From positions 243,090-307,089 of the forward strand of contig NZ_JANQAH010000005.1 in NCBI RefSeq assembly GCF_024707125.1: a DNA stretch of 64,000 nt. Direction: 5' to 3'. The number at the start of each line of letters is the position of its first letter. Position 1 is the first letter of the stretch. A model generated the notes under the pieces. That model worked only from the letters and a program-made list of their open reading frames with translations, made no database searches and was not told the origin of the DNA. Shown one piece after another: positions 8,228 through 16,130 of the stretch. Made by a program: the position numbers and the translations under genes. The DNA comes from Devosia sp. GTDB lineage: Bacteria; Pseudomonadota; Alphaproteobacteria; Rhizobiales; Devosiaceae.

Positions 8228-9474
8228 CGCAGAGCGTCGACCACGGGCCGGCGATAGATAATCAGCGCCGGTACCAGCGCCAGAACGAGGCCGAGGCCGA
8301 CCAGCGTGCCGACGAGCGACAGCTCGCGCGCGCCGATCTCGGCGCGCATGGCGACACCGGTGGATTGCGCCAAAAGGTCGGAGACCACAGCCGCGGCGCC
8401 CCAGCCGAGGACAAGCCCTGTCAGCGCGCCGGTGACGACGATGCCGGCGACGTAAATCCAGACCGTGGCAAAGATGAAGAGCGGCGAGGCGCCGAGGGCG
8501 CGGAGCACCGCGAAGCGCTGGCGCTGCAGATCGAGAATGGCGACGACACCAGCAAGGATGGCCGCGACTACCAGCGCCTGGGCCGCGAGCGTTAGGGCAC
8601 TCATGATGGCGGTGGCGTCGCCGAGCAGGGCATAGAGCCCCACCAGAACTTCGGCAGGAAAGAAGGCGGTCGATTGCGGTGTGCGGTAGGCGGAGCGAAG
8701 GCCATAGGCGGCCGCCAAGTCCTTTGGCTTTACCACCACCGCCGGCAGGCCGGGCAGGGCGTCGGGATCGAAGGGCGCGCCGATATGGGTGTCTTCGGGC
8801 AGATGGCCGGTGCCGAGACCGTGCGCCGCCCAATTGTATTCGATGGGTACGACAATGGCGCGGTCCCAAGGTGTGCCGGTGGGCCGCATGCGGCCGACAA
8901 TGGTGATGTGCGGATGATCACCATCACCGCCGGGCACGGCCTCGCCGGCTTCGATGGCATCGGCCGCGGCATCGGCATCAGTACCGGTGGCGCCGCCGTG
9001 GCCGTGCGAGACTTCGAGTTCATCCCCGACGGCGTGGGGCGACAGGGCGCCGACAACCGCTTCGTTGACCGTTTCGAATAGCCGGCCTTCGGCAAGACCA
9101 CCTGAAAGGTGGTCGACGAAGGGTGCCACGGTGCCGACAACGGGGTCATTGCCGATGGCATCGCCAAAGCCGATGGGGGCGACGAAGTCAGCCTCCGGCT
9201 CATCGAAAAGCAGGCGGGTGATGGCGGGATCGAGTAGTTCGACGGCGGTTGGGTCGAGATAGACGGTCGAGAACAGCACGTCATTGTGGCTGCCGGGGGC
9301 GGCGACGATAAGGTCGAACTTGTCCGCGGCGCGGGCGCTGCCGATGCGGAGGGCACGCTCCTGGGCTGAAATGGCGATGCCGAGGGCCACGGCCAGCGCC
9401 ACGATCAGCAGGAACAGAATGGCGGTAAACCTGTTGCGGCGCAGGGAAGCCCAGGCAATCGGGAACGGGTTCAT
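8224..9474 (-). CDS. MacB/FtsX-type ABC transporter permease with His-rich periplasmic loop
   Basis: A 416-residue permease. One N-terminal membrane helix (FTAILFLLIVALAVALGIAISA) is followed by a large periplasmic domain of about 240 residues, then three C-terminal helices ending YRRPVVDALR, the FtsX/MacB plan. The periplasmic domain holds a His/Asp/Gly-rich insertion (VSHGHGGATG, GDGDHPHI) that could bind metal. The gene overlaps the start of its ATPase partner upstream (4 bp). With the DUF3299-like gene upstream it resembles the ABC part of Zrg-type zinc acquisition loci known in Vibrio and Pseudomonas. That functional link is inference. Confidence 0.82.
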   Translation of the reverse strand: MNPFPIAWASLRRNRFTAILFLLIVALAVALGIAISAQERALRIGSARAADKFDLIVAAPGSHNDVLFSTVYLDPTAVELLDPAITRLLFDEPEADFVAPIGFGDAIGNDPVVGTVAPFVDHLSGGLAEGRLFETVNEAVVGALSPHAVGDELEVSHGHGGATGTDADAAADAIEAGEAVPGGDGDHPHITIVGRMRPTGTPWDRAIVVPIEYNWAAHGLGTGHLPEDTHIGAPFDPDALPGLPAVVVKPKDLAAAYGLRSAYRTPQSTAFFPAEVLVGLYALLGDATAIMSALTLAAQALVVAAILAGVVAILDLQRQRFAVLRALGASPLFIFATVWIYVAGIVVTGALTGLVLGWGAAAVVSDLLAQSTGVAMRAEIGARELSLVGTLVGLGLVLALVPALIIYRRPVVDALR

Positions 9475-10139
9475 GGCGTCCGCTCCCTGCGGCCATGGTC
9501 GAGTTGCACCGTCTGGTCGGCGAGGGTTTTGAGCGCCGGATCGTGGGTCGCGACAACAACGGTGCGGCCGTCTTCGCGGGCGAGGCGTTGCAGCACCGCG
9601 GCGACGGTTTCGCCTGTGGCCGCGTCAAGGCTGGCTGTGGGCTCGTCGGCAAAGATGACGCTGGGATCGCCGATCAGGGCGCGGGCAATGGCGACGCGTT
9701 GCTGCTGGCCGCGAGAGAGTTTTGCGACGCTTTCACGTTCGGTCGGCACATCGAGTTGGCGCAGCAGGTTGACCGCGTGCTGTCTTTTCGCGGCGGCCGA
9801 AAAGCTGTCGAGCCAGATGGGCACCAGCACATTGTCGACCGGGCTCATTTCCTCGATCAGGTGAAAATTCTGGAAGATGAAGCCGGCCTGTTTGCGGCGC
9901 CAGCGGTCACGCTGGCTTTCGCCGAGTTTTGCAATGTCGGTGTCGGCCCAGGCGATGGTGCCGGCGTCCGGGCGCAGGAGGCCAGACAGCAGGTAGAGCA
10001 GGGTGGATTTCCCCGAGCCGGATGCGCCCGAGAGCACGGTCAATGTGCCGGGCGCGACGGCGAGGCCGGGCAGGTCGATGACATCGGCGCCGGCGAAGGC
10101 GAGGCGCAGGCCGGAAACGGCAAGAGGCAGTCCCGGCAT
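9471..10139 (-). CDS. ABC transporter ATP-binding protein (MacB/LolD-like)
   Basis: A 222-residue ATPase with Walker A (SGASGSGKST), Q-loop (FIFQNFHL), signature (LSRGQQQRVAIARAL, a variant of LSGGQ), Walker B (VIFADEPTASLD) and H-loop (VVATHDP). The EPTASLD form is typical of LolD/MacB exporters. I start at the ATG at 10139 (MPGLPLAVSG); the longer frame to 10193 overlaps the preceding gene. It pairs with the overlapping permease. The substrate is unknown, and the surrounding genes suggest a metal or metal-protein role. Confidence 0.87.
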   Translation of the reverse strand: MPGLPLAVSGLRLAFAGADVIDLPGLAVAPGTLTVLSGASGSGKSTLLYLLSGLLRPDAGTIAWADTDIAKLGESQRDRWRRKQAGFIFQNFHLIEEMSPVDNVLVPIWLDSFSAAAKRQHAVNLLRQLDVPTERESVAKLSRGQQQRVAIARALIGDPSVIFADEPTASLDAATGETVAAVLQRLAREDGRTVVVATHDPALKTLADQTVQLDHGRRERTP

Positions 10140-10146
10140 GGAAAAC

Positions 10147-10578
10147 TCAGAGAATGGTGTAGCGGGTATCGAGCAGGCGCACCTTGCTGACAAAGCCGGT
10201 CGGCCCGTCGGTCTCGATGCCGGTGTCGAAGGTGCCCTCGACGCGGATGAGATTGGAGAAGCGCGTGAACTTCATGTCGCCCTCGAAATAGGAGAGGACA
10301 ATGTCATTGGGCCAGTCCGTCGCGTCATCGCAGAAGGGGCACGTGGCCATGGGCGTCTTGGTCAGGACGAAGAAATTGATCTCGGGCTTGAGCGGTGGCG
10401 CCATATAGCCGGTCATGACGATGCGCTGGCCTTCGAGGGCGATGGCCTGGTCCGAAAGGTCCTTGCCGCGCGAATACATGTCGCGGAAGCGCAGGGACGG
10501 CAGGTCGGCGAAAGCGGGCTTGGTAGCGAGGAGCGTGCCTGCGGCGGCGAGGCCGGCGACGAAGTGGCGTCGTTGCAT
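10147..10578 (-). CDS. Exported DUF3299-like protein
   Basis: A 143-residue protein with a Tat-type signal (RRHFVAGLAAAGTLLATKPAFA). It has a compact domain including VMTGYMAPPLKPEINFF and a CPFC motif in ATCPFCDDATDWP. The fold resembles DUF3299 proteins, which accompany MacB-like ABC pairs in zinc-responsive loci of gammaproteobacteria. The CPFC could bind a metal or form a disulfide. The gap to the ATPase gene is only 7 bp, so the three genes are one transcript. Confidence 0.6.
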   Translation of the reverse strand: MQRRHFVAGLAAAGTLLATKPAFADLPSLRFRDMYSRGKDLSDQAIALEGQRIVMTGYMAPPLKPEINFFVLTKTPMATCPFCDDATDWPNDIVLSYFEGDMKFTRFSNLIRVEGTFDTGIETDGPTGFVSKVRLLDTRYTIL

Positions 10579-10624
10579 GTCTTTTGTCCTGTTCCCTAGC
10601 CGGCGCAGCCCCCGTTGGAGCCTC

Positions 10625-10694
10625 GCGTCATTCCCGCGAAAGCGGGAATCTCACTTGGTCGACGATCGGATTCCCGCTTTCGCGGGAATGACGC
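10625..10694. repeat. REP-like double palindrome
   Basis: A perfect 26-bp inverted repeat with an 18-bp spacer: left arm 10625-10650, right arm 10669-10694. Each arm contains the self-complementary core TTCCCGCGAAAGCGGGAA. Such ATTCCCGC...GCGGGAAT units are scattered in many proteobacterial genomes as REP/BIME-type elements. This is the only copy in the window. Confidence 0.75.
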
Positions 10695-10754
10695 TGTGCG
10701 GAGGAGAGTAAGCCGAAGGCATCCCCACCGTGTGACAATCACGGCCTCGTGAAT

Positions 10755-10788
10755 CGAAAAGTGGCCGCCGGCTCCCTGGCGGCCACTT
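10755..10788 (-). terminator. Terminator downstream of the alkaline phosphatase gene
   Basis: An 11-bp stem (AAGTGGCCGCC / GGCGGCCACTT, 8-nt loop) followed on the minus strand by TTTTC, 14 bp past the phosphatase stop codon. Confidence 0.75.
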
Positions 10789-10801
10789 CTGTTGTAAAAA
10801 G

Positions 10802-12328
10802 TTACTTCGTGGCGTTGAGGCCGATGGCCTTGGCCATGACGTGGTAGATCAGGTTCTGTTCGATCACGCCATCGAGGAGGTAGGCCTGCGGGCCTTGTGC
10901 GAAGACGGCGACGTCGTCGCCGGCGTGGCTTTCCGAACCCATCGGGATCAGGGCCTGCTGCAGGAAGTCGACGTCGGTGGTGTCGACTTCGGTGAGGTCG
11001 GCGCGCTGCAGGGCGGCGCGGACTTCTTCGCCGGTCATCTTCGAGACGTCGGCACCTTCTTCAAGGGTCTTGGCGCCCGGGCCGTTCATGTAGCCGAGGG
11101 TGGTGTAGGGCAGGCCGTCATCACCCGTACCGGCAATGCCGAGGATCGGGTTGTTGCGGGTCGGATAACCGGCGATGGTGAAGACGTGGCTGTGGTCGGC
11201 GGTGAGCACGATCAGCGTTTCTTCCGGGTTCACCGCGTCATAGGCAGCCTTCATGGCTTCCGAGACGGCGATGGCGTCGGTGAGGGCGCGGGCAGCATTG
11301 CCGGCGTGGTGCGCGTGGTCGACGCGACCGCCTTCAACCATCAGCACGTAGCCGTTTTCGTTCTTGGAGAGGATGTCGATGGCCTTGGTGGTCATCTCGG
11401 CGATGGAAGGTTCGCCGCCGGCATCGCCTTCGCGGTCGGCTTCGTACTGCATGTGCGAGCCGTTGAAGAGACCGAGAACATGGCCGGTGTCGGCGGTGAG
11501 CGCGTCAAAGCCTTCCTTGTTCCAGACATACTGGCCATCGTTGTACTTGGCCTGCCAGTCGGCGATCAGGTCACGCTCCTTGCGCGAACCGGTCTTGGTC
11601 TCGTCTTCCGGATCCTTCTGGCTTTCGAGCATGAAGTTGGCACGGCCGCCGCCGAACACGACTTCAAAGCCGTCGCCGAACGACCAGTCGACCAGCTGCG
11701 AAGCGATATCGGCGCACTTGCCGACGGCGTCTTCAGGCAGGCTCTTGTCGTTTTCCCAATCGCGACCGACGGTGTGCGCATAGGCAGCAGCCGGGGTGGC
11801 GTGGGTGATGCGGGCGGTCGAGATGATGCCGGTGGCAAGGCCAGCGGTTTCGGCCTGTTCGAAGATCGACATGGTGGTGGCGCCAGCCTGGGTCGAGCAG
11901 TCTTCGAGCACGGCGGTCTGGTCGACGCCGATGGTGCCGTTCAGCGACTTGACGCCCGAGGTGATGGCGGTGGCGGTCGGGGCGGAGTCAGCGACCTGGC
12001 TGTCGTGCGTGTAGGTCTTCACGAGAGCCGTGTGCGGGAGCAGGGTTTCGAAGGCGAGCGAGTGGCTTTCGCCATCGACGCCGGCCAGCTGGCCTTCGTG
12101 GATACGGGCAGCGGTGATGGTCGGGATGGAGAGACCGTCAACGATGAACATGATGACGTTCTTGGCCTTGCCGGTGTTTGGCTGAACGGCTTCCTTGGCG
12201 GCGAGCTGTTCCTGGGCGGCGAGGAAGTAGCTGTCATCGGCCTGCGGCACGGCCGTCTGGGCCAGAACCGGCAGAGTCAGGGCGAGCGTGGAAACGCCAG
12301 CAAAAAGAGCCCGGGAGAGCTTGACCAT
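10802..12328 (-). CDS. phoA: Alkaline phosphatase (PhoA superfamily), periplasmic
   Basis: A 508-residue secreted alkaline phosphatase with a signal peptide ending LPVLAQ. The active-site Ser lies in ADSAPTATAITSG. Metal ligands are seen in MFIVDGLS (first Asp), MVEGGRVDHAHHAGNA (Glu, Asp, His), TADHSHVF (Asp, His) and ESHAGDDVAVFA (His). It hydrolyses phosphate monoesters outside the inner membrane. The start is the ATG at 12328, with AAGGTG 6 bp upstream; a GTG at 12337 is the longer option. It is divergent from an esterase-like phytase gene, suggesting shared phosphate-starvation control. No convincing Pho box was found. Confidence 0.9.
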   Translation of the reverse strand: MVKLSRALFAGVSTLALTLPVLAQTAVPQADDSYFLAAQEQLAAKEAVQPNTGKAKNVIMFIVDGLSIPTITAARIHEGQLAGVDGESHSLAFETLLPHTALVKTYTHDSQVADSAPTATAITSGVKSLNGTIGVDQTAVLEDCSTQAGATTMSIFEQAETAGLATGIISTARITHATPAAAYAHTVGRDWENDKSLPEDAVGKCADIASQLVDWSFGDGFEVVFGGGRANFMLESQKDPEDETKTGSRKERDLIADWQAKYNDGQYVWNKEGFDALTADTGHVLGLFNGSHMQYEADREGDAGGEPSIAEMTTKAIDILSKNENGYVLMVEGGRVDHAHHAGNAARALTDAIAVSEAMKAAYDAVNPEETLIVLTADHSHVFTIAGYPTRNNPILGIAGTGDDGLPYTTLGYMNGPGAKTLEEGADVSKMTGEEVRAALQRADLTEVDTTDVDFLQQALIPMGSESHAGDDVAVFAQGPQAYLLDGVIEQNLIYHVMAKAIGLNATK

Positions 12329-12598
12329 GATGTTCACCTTCTTGGGTTGGAGCGTCCGGGCAGGAGCGGAACTGACCGGTTCATCAACCCATTAGACCGG
12401 CGATGTGACACATAAATGTAGTTACGTCATAACGTTACGGATGGTTGGTGATGTGTCGTCGTAACGGTGGGGTTGGGGGATGGCCCTGGCGCATCCAACT
12501 GTCAGCGCTGGGGAATGTCATCGGCCGTTCACGCCGCTGTGATCCCAGCGACATCACGCTTCTTTAGGGCAGGGCATCCATTTTTCCTGGAGAGAACC

Positions 12599-13912
12599 AT
12601 GCTCAAAGCGCTCGCCCTTGGCGTCAGCCTCAGCCTCCTCGCATCCCTGTCTATGGCTCAAGATACGGCCCAAGGTCCGACCAAGTTTGAAGCCGTGTTG
12701 AAGGCCCATGCCCAGCTGCCGGCCCAGACCTTCCTGCCCGCTCCCGCAGATGCTCCGGTTGGCCTCCAGAAGTCCGGCCGCTTCACCTCGGGCACGCGCG
12801 CCGAGACCCCCTATGGCTGGTCCAATCCGGCTTCGGGCATTGCCATGCCGTTCCCCGGCCAGCCCCTCCAGGGCATGAGCGGCGTGCGCTCGCTCGGCGA
12901 TGACCGCTTCCTGTTCCTCACCGACAACGGCTTTGGCAACAAGGCCAACTCGTCCGACGCCATGCTGATGTTCAACATGCTGAAAATGGATTGGGAAGCG
13001 GGCAAGGTCGGCATCGAAAAGACCGTGTTCCTGAAAGACCCGAACCGCGTCGTTCCGTTCCCCATCGTTACCGAGCACAGCGAAAGCCGCTATCTCACCG
13101 GCGCCGATTTCGATCCGGAATCCATCCAGCCAGTTGGCGAAAACTACTGGATCGGCGACGAATTCGGCCCCTGGCTGATCGAAGTCGATGCCGAGGGCGT
13201 CGTGCTGCAGGTGGTCAAGACCAACCCCGGTGGCGTCGACTACAAGTCGCCCGACAACCAGTTCACCTCGCAGCCCGCTGCCGGCACTGTCGTGACCGGT
13301 ATCAATACCGGCCGCTCCGGTGGCTATGAAGGCATGGCGCAGTCGATCGACGGCACCACGCTCTATCCGCTGCTCGAAAAGCCCTTCTTCGACGAAACCG
13401 CCGGCGCGCTCGAACTCGTCGATGGCAAGCCGGTCATCCGCATGCTCGAATTCAACGTCGGCGATGCCACCTGGAGCGACACGGTTCGCTACTATCCACT
13501 CGACGACGCCGGCCACGCCATCGGCGACTTCAACATCTTTGAAGGCACCCGCGGCCTGATCATCGAGCGCGACAACAATGAAGGCGACGATGGTCGCGAA
13601 AAGGCCGCTGCCTTCAAGCGCATCTATCTTGTCGATCTCGCCCGCGCCGACGAAAACGGCGTGCTCGAAAAGATCGCCTATATCGACCTGATGGCCATGC
13701 AGGACCCGGACGGCATCGCGCCGCGCGGCAGCAAGGACGGCGTCTTCACCTTCCCCTTCGTGACCATCGAAGACGTTGATCTCGTCGACGCCACCACCAT
13801 CGTCGTCGCCAACGACAACAACTATCCCGGCTCCACCGGCCGCGAAGCTGGCCGCGCCGACGACAACGAGTACATCCTCCTCGACGTCGCCGACTTCCTC
13901 AAGGCCGAGTAA
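12599..13912 (+). CDS. Esterase-like activity of phytase family protein (exported)
   Basis: A 437-residue exported protein. The signal peptide ends LSMAQ, and the fold is the beta-propeller-like esterase/phytase type. Characteristic stretches are GFGNKANSSDA, LTGADFDPESIQPV, YWIGDEFGPWLIEVD, GGYEGMAQS and VVANDNNYPGSTGR. The acidic residues in the DEFGPW and NDNN segments are probable metal ligands. It likely releases phosphate from organic phosphoesters in the periplasm. The upstream 260 bp is shared with divergent phoA. The ATG at 12599 gives a proper signal peptide, whereas the longer frame to 12467 does not. Confidence 0.85.
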   Translation: MLKALALGVSLSLLASLSMAQDTAQGPTKFEAVLKAHAQLPAQTFLPAPADAPVGLQKSGRFTSGTRAETPYGWSNPASGIAMPFPGQPLQGMSGVRSLGDDRFLFLTDNGFGNKANSSDAMLMFNMLKMDWEAGKVGIEKTVFLKDPNRVVPFPIVTEHSESRYLTGADFDPESIQPVGENYWIGDEFGPWLIEVDAEGVVLQVVKTNPGGVDYKSPDNQFTSQPAAGTVVTGINTGRSGGYEGMAQSIDGTTLYPLLEKPFFDETAGALELVDGKPVIRMLEFNVGDATWSDTVRYYPLDDAGHAIGDFNIFEGTRGLIIERDNNEGDDGREKAAAFKRIYLVDLARADENGVLEKIAYIDLMAMQDPDGIAPRGSKDGVFTFPFVTIEDVDLVDATTIVVANDNNYPGSTGREAGRADDNEYILLDVADFLKAE

Positions 13913-14017
13913 TCTTTTGGCTTTCGACGCGGAGGAGGGGTCTTGGTACCCCTTCTCCGGATCGAAGCGCGGGGCGGCGAATTCGGTGCCGGAGTGAACG
14001 TCCGGGTAGGGTATCGA

Positions 14018-14563
14018 CTATGCCGCTGCCGTAGCCCGATCGATAAAGGCCCTTTTTGCCGCGGTGTACGCGGCGCGGTCCTGCGCGAACTGCACCGCAA
14101 GCCGCTCCTTGAGGTCGTCGTACTCGTGCGCCAGGTCGGGATCAGCTCTGAGTCGATCTCGGAACCTAAGGTTGTGATGCCAAGTGGGACCGTCGAACTG
14201 AACGACATGCACCAGATGTGTTCTTGCAACGCCTTTGCCAAACACATGGTCGTTGGGGACGCCCGCCTGACGGGCAAAATCATATCCGATGGACGACATC
14301 GCCGGCTCGAGCAGCGGCCCCGCGTCCAGATCCTTTATGCCAACCATCAGGTCTAGTATCGGCTTTGACCTGATTCCTGGAATTGACGAACTGCCAATGT
14401 GTTGAATGTCGATCAAGCTGGCACCGAGAACTGAGCGAACGACTTCAGCTTCTAAGTCGAAGGCGGTTTTCCATGCCGGATTGTGTGGCACCAGCAAGAC
14501 TACGCCATGCTTCAGGCCGAGGCCGAAATCGTTGGTGATACATTGGTTGCGATCGTCGCTCAT
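14018..14563 (-). CDS. GrpB family protein (UPF0157, nucleotidyltransferase-like)
   Basis: A 181-residue protein of the GrpB/UPF0157 family, which shares the beta-polymerase nucleotidyltransferase fold. Family landmarks are VVLLVPHNPAWKTAF near the N-terminus, IQHIGSSSIPGIRSKPILDLMVGI with the NTase GS motif followed by acidic residues, and VARTHLVHVVQFDGPTWHHNLRFRD. The biological role is not established. The start is the ATG at 14563. The longer frame to 14800 adds a Cys/Arg-rich segment that does not look coding. It stands alone between the phytase gene and a small unknown gene. Confidence 0.85.
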   Translation of the reverse strand: MSDDRNQCITNDFGLGLKHGVVLLVPHNPAWKTAFDLEAEVVRSVLGASLIDIQHIGSSSIPGIRSKPILDLMVGIKDLDAGPLLEPAMSSIGYDFARQAGVPNDHVFGKGVARTHLVHVVQFDGPTWHHNLRFRDRLRADPDLAHEYDDLKERLAVQFAQDRAAYTAAKRAFIDRATAAA

Positions 14564-14851
14564 GAGTTCAGTCCACCACGGTTCTACCGATTTTTCAAAC
14601 GGCTGTTGGGACGCGTCAAAAACCAACAGGTGCGTTTGCCGGTATCGAGCGCGGCAAAAACAACAGATCAGATTCAAGCCCCGAGCGACCTTGCTTGATC
14701 TGCGTATCCCGACGGCTATAGTTGGGCGGCGGCCGTCCCGGCCGAACCTGCCGCCGGGTTGAAGGGGACGTACTCTCTCACTGCATTGCGACGACCTCAT
14801 TCATGGTCGACGCGTAATCGGCGGACGTCGACCGTAGAAGAGAGGTTCGTC

Positions 14852-15217
14852 ATGCCCTTCGGCAATACGCCCTTTACGCGTGCGCATATCTCCATGTTGA
14901 AGAACGCGGTCCGCGATCGCTATCCAGAGATCAAGTCGTCACATGTCGATGAAGCGATCGCCTTCAGCTTCGGCTTCGATACCTACGCAGCCATGCTGCC
15001 GGTGCTCGATCAAGCGGAAGGGACCAGCTGCATGTCGGCACAGTTGATACCAGACTGGTTCGCGGTGAGACTTCTCCAGTTGGGGTATGACCCTCTGAGA
15101 TACTCTGATCTTCGGCATATTCTCTGGATTTCGGTTCCCGAAAGCAGGCCTGCAGCCAATCGGCGGCTAGAAGCTGCCAAGGACCTCTTCAGGCCAAGAC
15201 CGGCGAATGACACCTGA
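14852..15217 (+). CDS. Hypothetical protein, 121 residues
   Basis: The ATG at 14852 has a good Shine-Dalgarno (AGAGAGG). The product is soluble and mixed alpha/beta, starting MPFGNTPFTRAHISMLKNAV and ending in a basic tail. A segment HVDEAIAFSFGFDTYAAMLPVL recalls small alphaproteobacterial proteins encoded near mobile or plasmid genes. I do not recognise a family. Codon use looks normal for the region. Upstream, 14564-14851 holds no other gene I can support. Confidence 0.6.
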   Translation: MPFGNTPFTRAHISMLKNAVRDRYPEIKSSHVDEAIAFSFGFDTYAAMLPVLDQAEGTSCMSAQLIPDWFAVRLLQLGYDPLRYSDLRHILWISVPESRPAANRRLEAAKDLFRPRPANDT

Positions 15218-15260
15218 TAATGGGAGACACCCTGCAGGACGCCTCCGGGCCCCCTGCGCG

Positions 15261-15950
15261 TCAGGCCTTGAGGACGACCACCTTCGTATTCACCGGCGTC
15301 TTCTCGTAGAGATCGAGCATGTCCTGGGTGAGAAGACCGACACAGCCACTCGAAACGCCCTTGCCGATCGTTTCGGGCATGATCGTGCTGTAGATCGTGT
15401 AGAGCGTATAGGCACCATTCTGGTAGAGATAGAGCGTGCGGGCGCCGAGAGGATTGTCGAGGCCCGGCGGCATGCCATTGGCATAGGGCGCCGCTTCCGG
15501 CTGGCGCGCGATCATTTCCTTGGGCGGCGTCCAGACCGGCCATTCAGCCTTGCGCCCGATATAGGCTTCGCCGCTCCACAGGAACCCGGCGCGCCCGACA
15601 TTGGCACCGTAGCGCGTGGCATTGCCGTTGCCCTCGATGCGGTAGACATAGTAGCGGGCGGGATCGACGATGATCGTGCCGACCGCTTCAGCAGAATCGT
15701 AGCGCACCGTTCTGCGCAGATATTTCGGGTCAACCTTGCTCAGTTTTACCGCGGGGATGGGGAAGCGCTCATTGGGAACCGGCCCATAGACCCGTTCCGC
15801 TTCCGCCATGCTCATTCCGGCGGGTGAGCAACCCGCAAGGCCAAGCGCGGCAACGGCAGCAGCGCCGCCAACCAGGAACGACCGACGACCCAAGCGCGGA
15901 GCGTTGGAGTCGATTGCTTCGGCATTGATGAAACCATCTTTTGTCGCCAC
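15261..15950 (-). CDS. L,D-transpeptidase (YkuD) family lipoprotein, catalytic His replaced
   Basis: A 229-residue YkuD-domain protein. It starts at the GTG at 15950 with GGAGG just upstream. The N-terminus has a twin-arginine/lipobox signal (RRSFLVGGAAAVAALGLAGC). The YkuD core runs from about residue 80 to the end. The cysteine is present in GVSSGCVGLLTQD. However, the expected HGTN motif reads YSTI (LYTIYSTIMPETIG), so the catalytic His is Tyr, and the Arg normally following SSGC(I/V) is Gly. Peptidoglycan cross-linking activity is therefore doubtful. A non-catalytic binding role or a different mechanism is possible. Confidence 0.85.
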   Translation of the reverse strand: MATKDGFINAEAIDSNAPRLGRRSFLVGGAAAVAALGLAGCSPAGMSMAEAERVYGPVPNERFPIPAVKLSKVDPKYLRRTVRYDSAEAVGTIIVDPARYYVYRIEGNGNATRYGANVGRAGFLWSGEAYIGRKAEWPVWTPPKEMIARQPEAAPYANGMPPGLDNPLGARTLYLYQNGAYTLYTIYSTIMPETIGKGVSSGCVGLLTQDMLDLYEKTPVNTKVVVLKA

Positions 15951-16130
15951 CACACCCTCCTGCAGGCGGAACCGCAATGTCTTGCGGGGGAGATTGGTCT
16001 CACAATGCCCGGTTGGCAAGCTCCGCGTTCAGGGTCGCGGCCGCCACCCTGCCTCCTTCGTTTGCGGTCCAGCAAATTCCACCGATGCGGTGGGCCTTGA
16101 TTTCCTGGCCCAGGAAAGCAGACTGTCGCC

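Noticed and set aside
10841..12415. A 524-residue plus-strand open frame opposite the alkaline phosphatase
   Set aside because: Composition is typical of an antisense shadow (Gly/Val/Asp repeats), with no start signal or family, while the opposite strand has all PhoA active-site motifs.
12395..12450. Possible Pho box between the alkaline phosphatase and phytase genes
   Set aside because: One TGTGTCAC-like half-site is present, but the second repeat 11 bp away does not fit the consensus.
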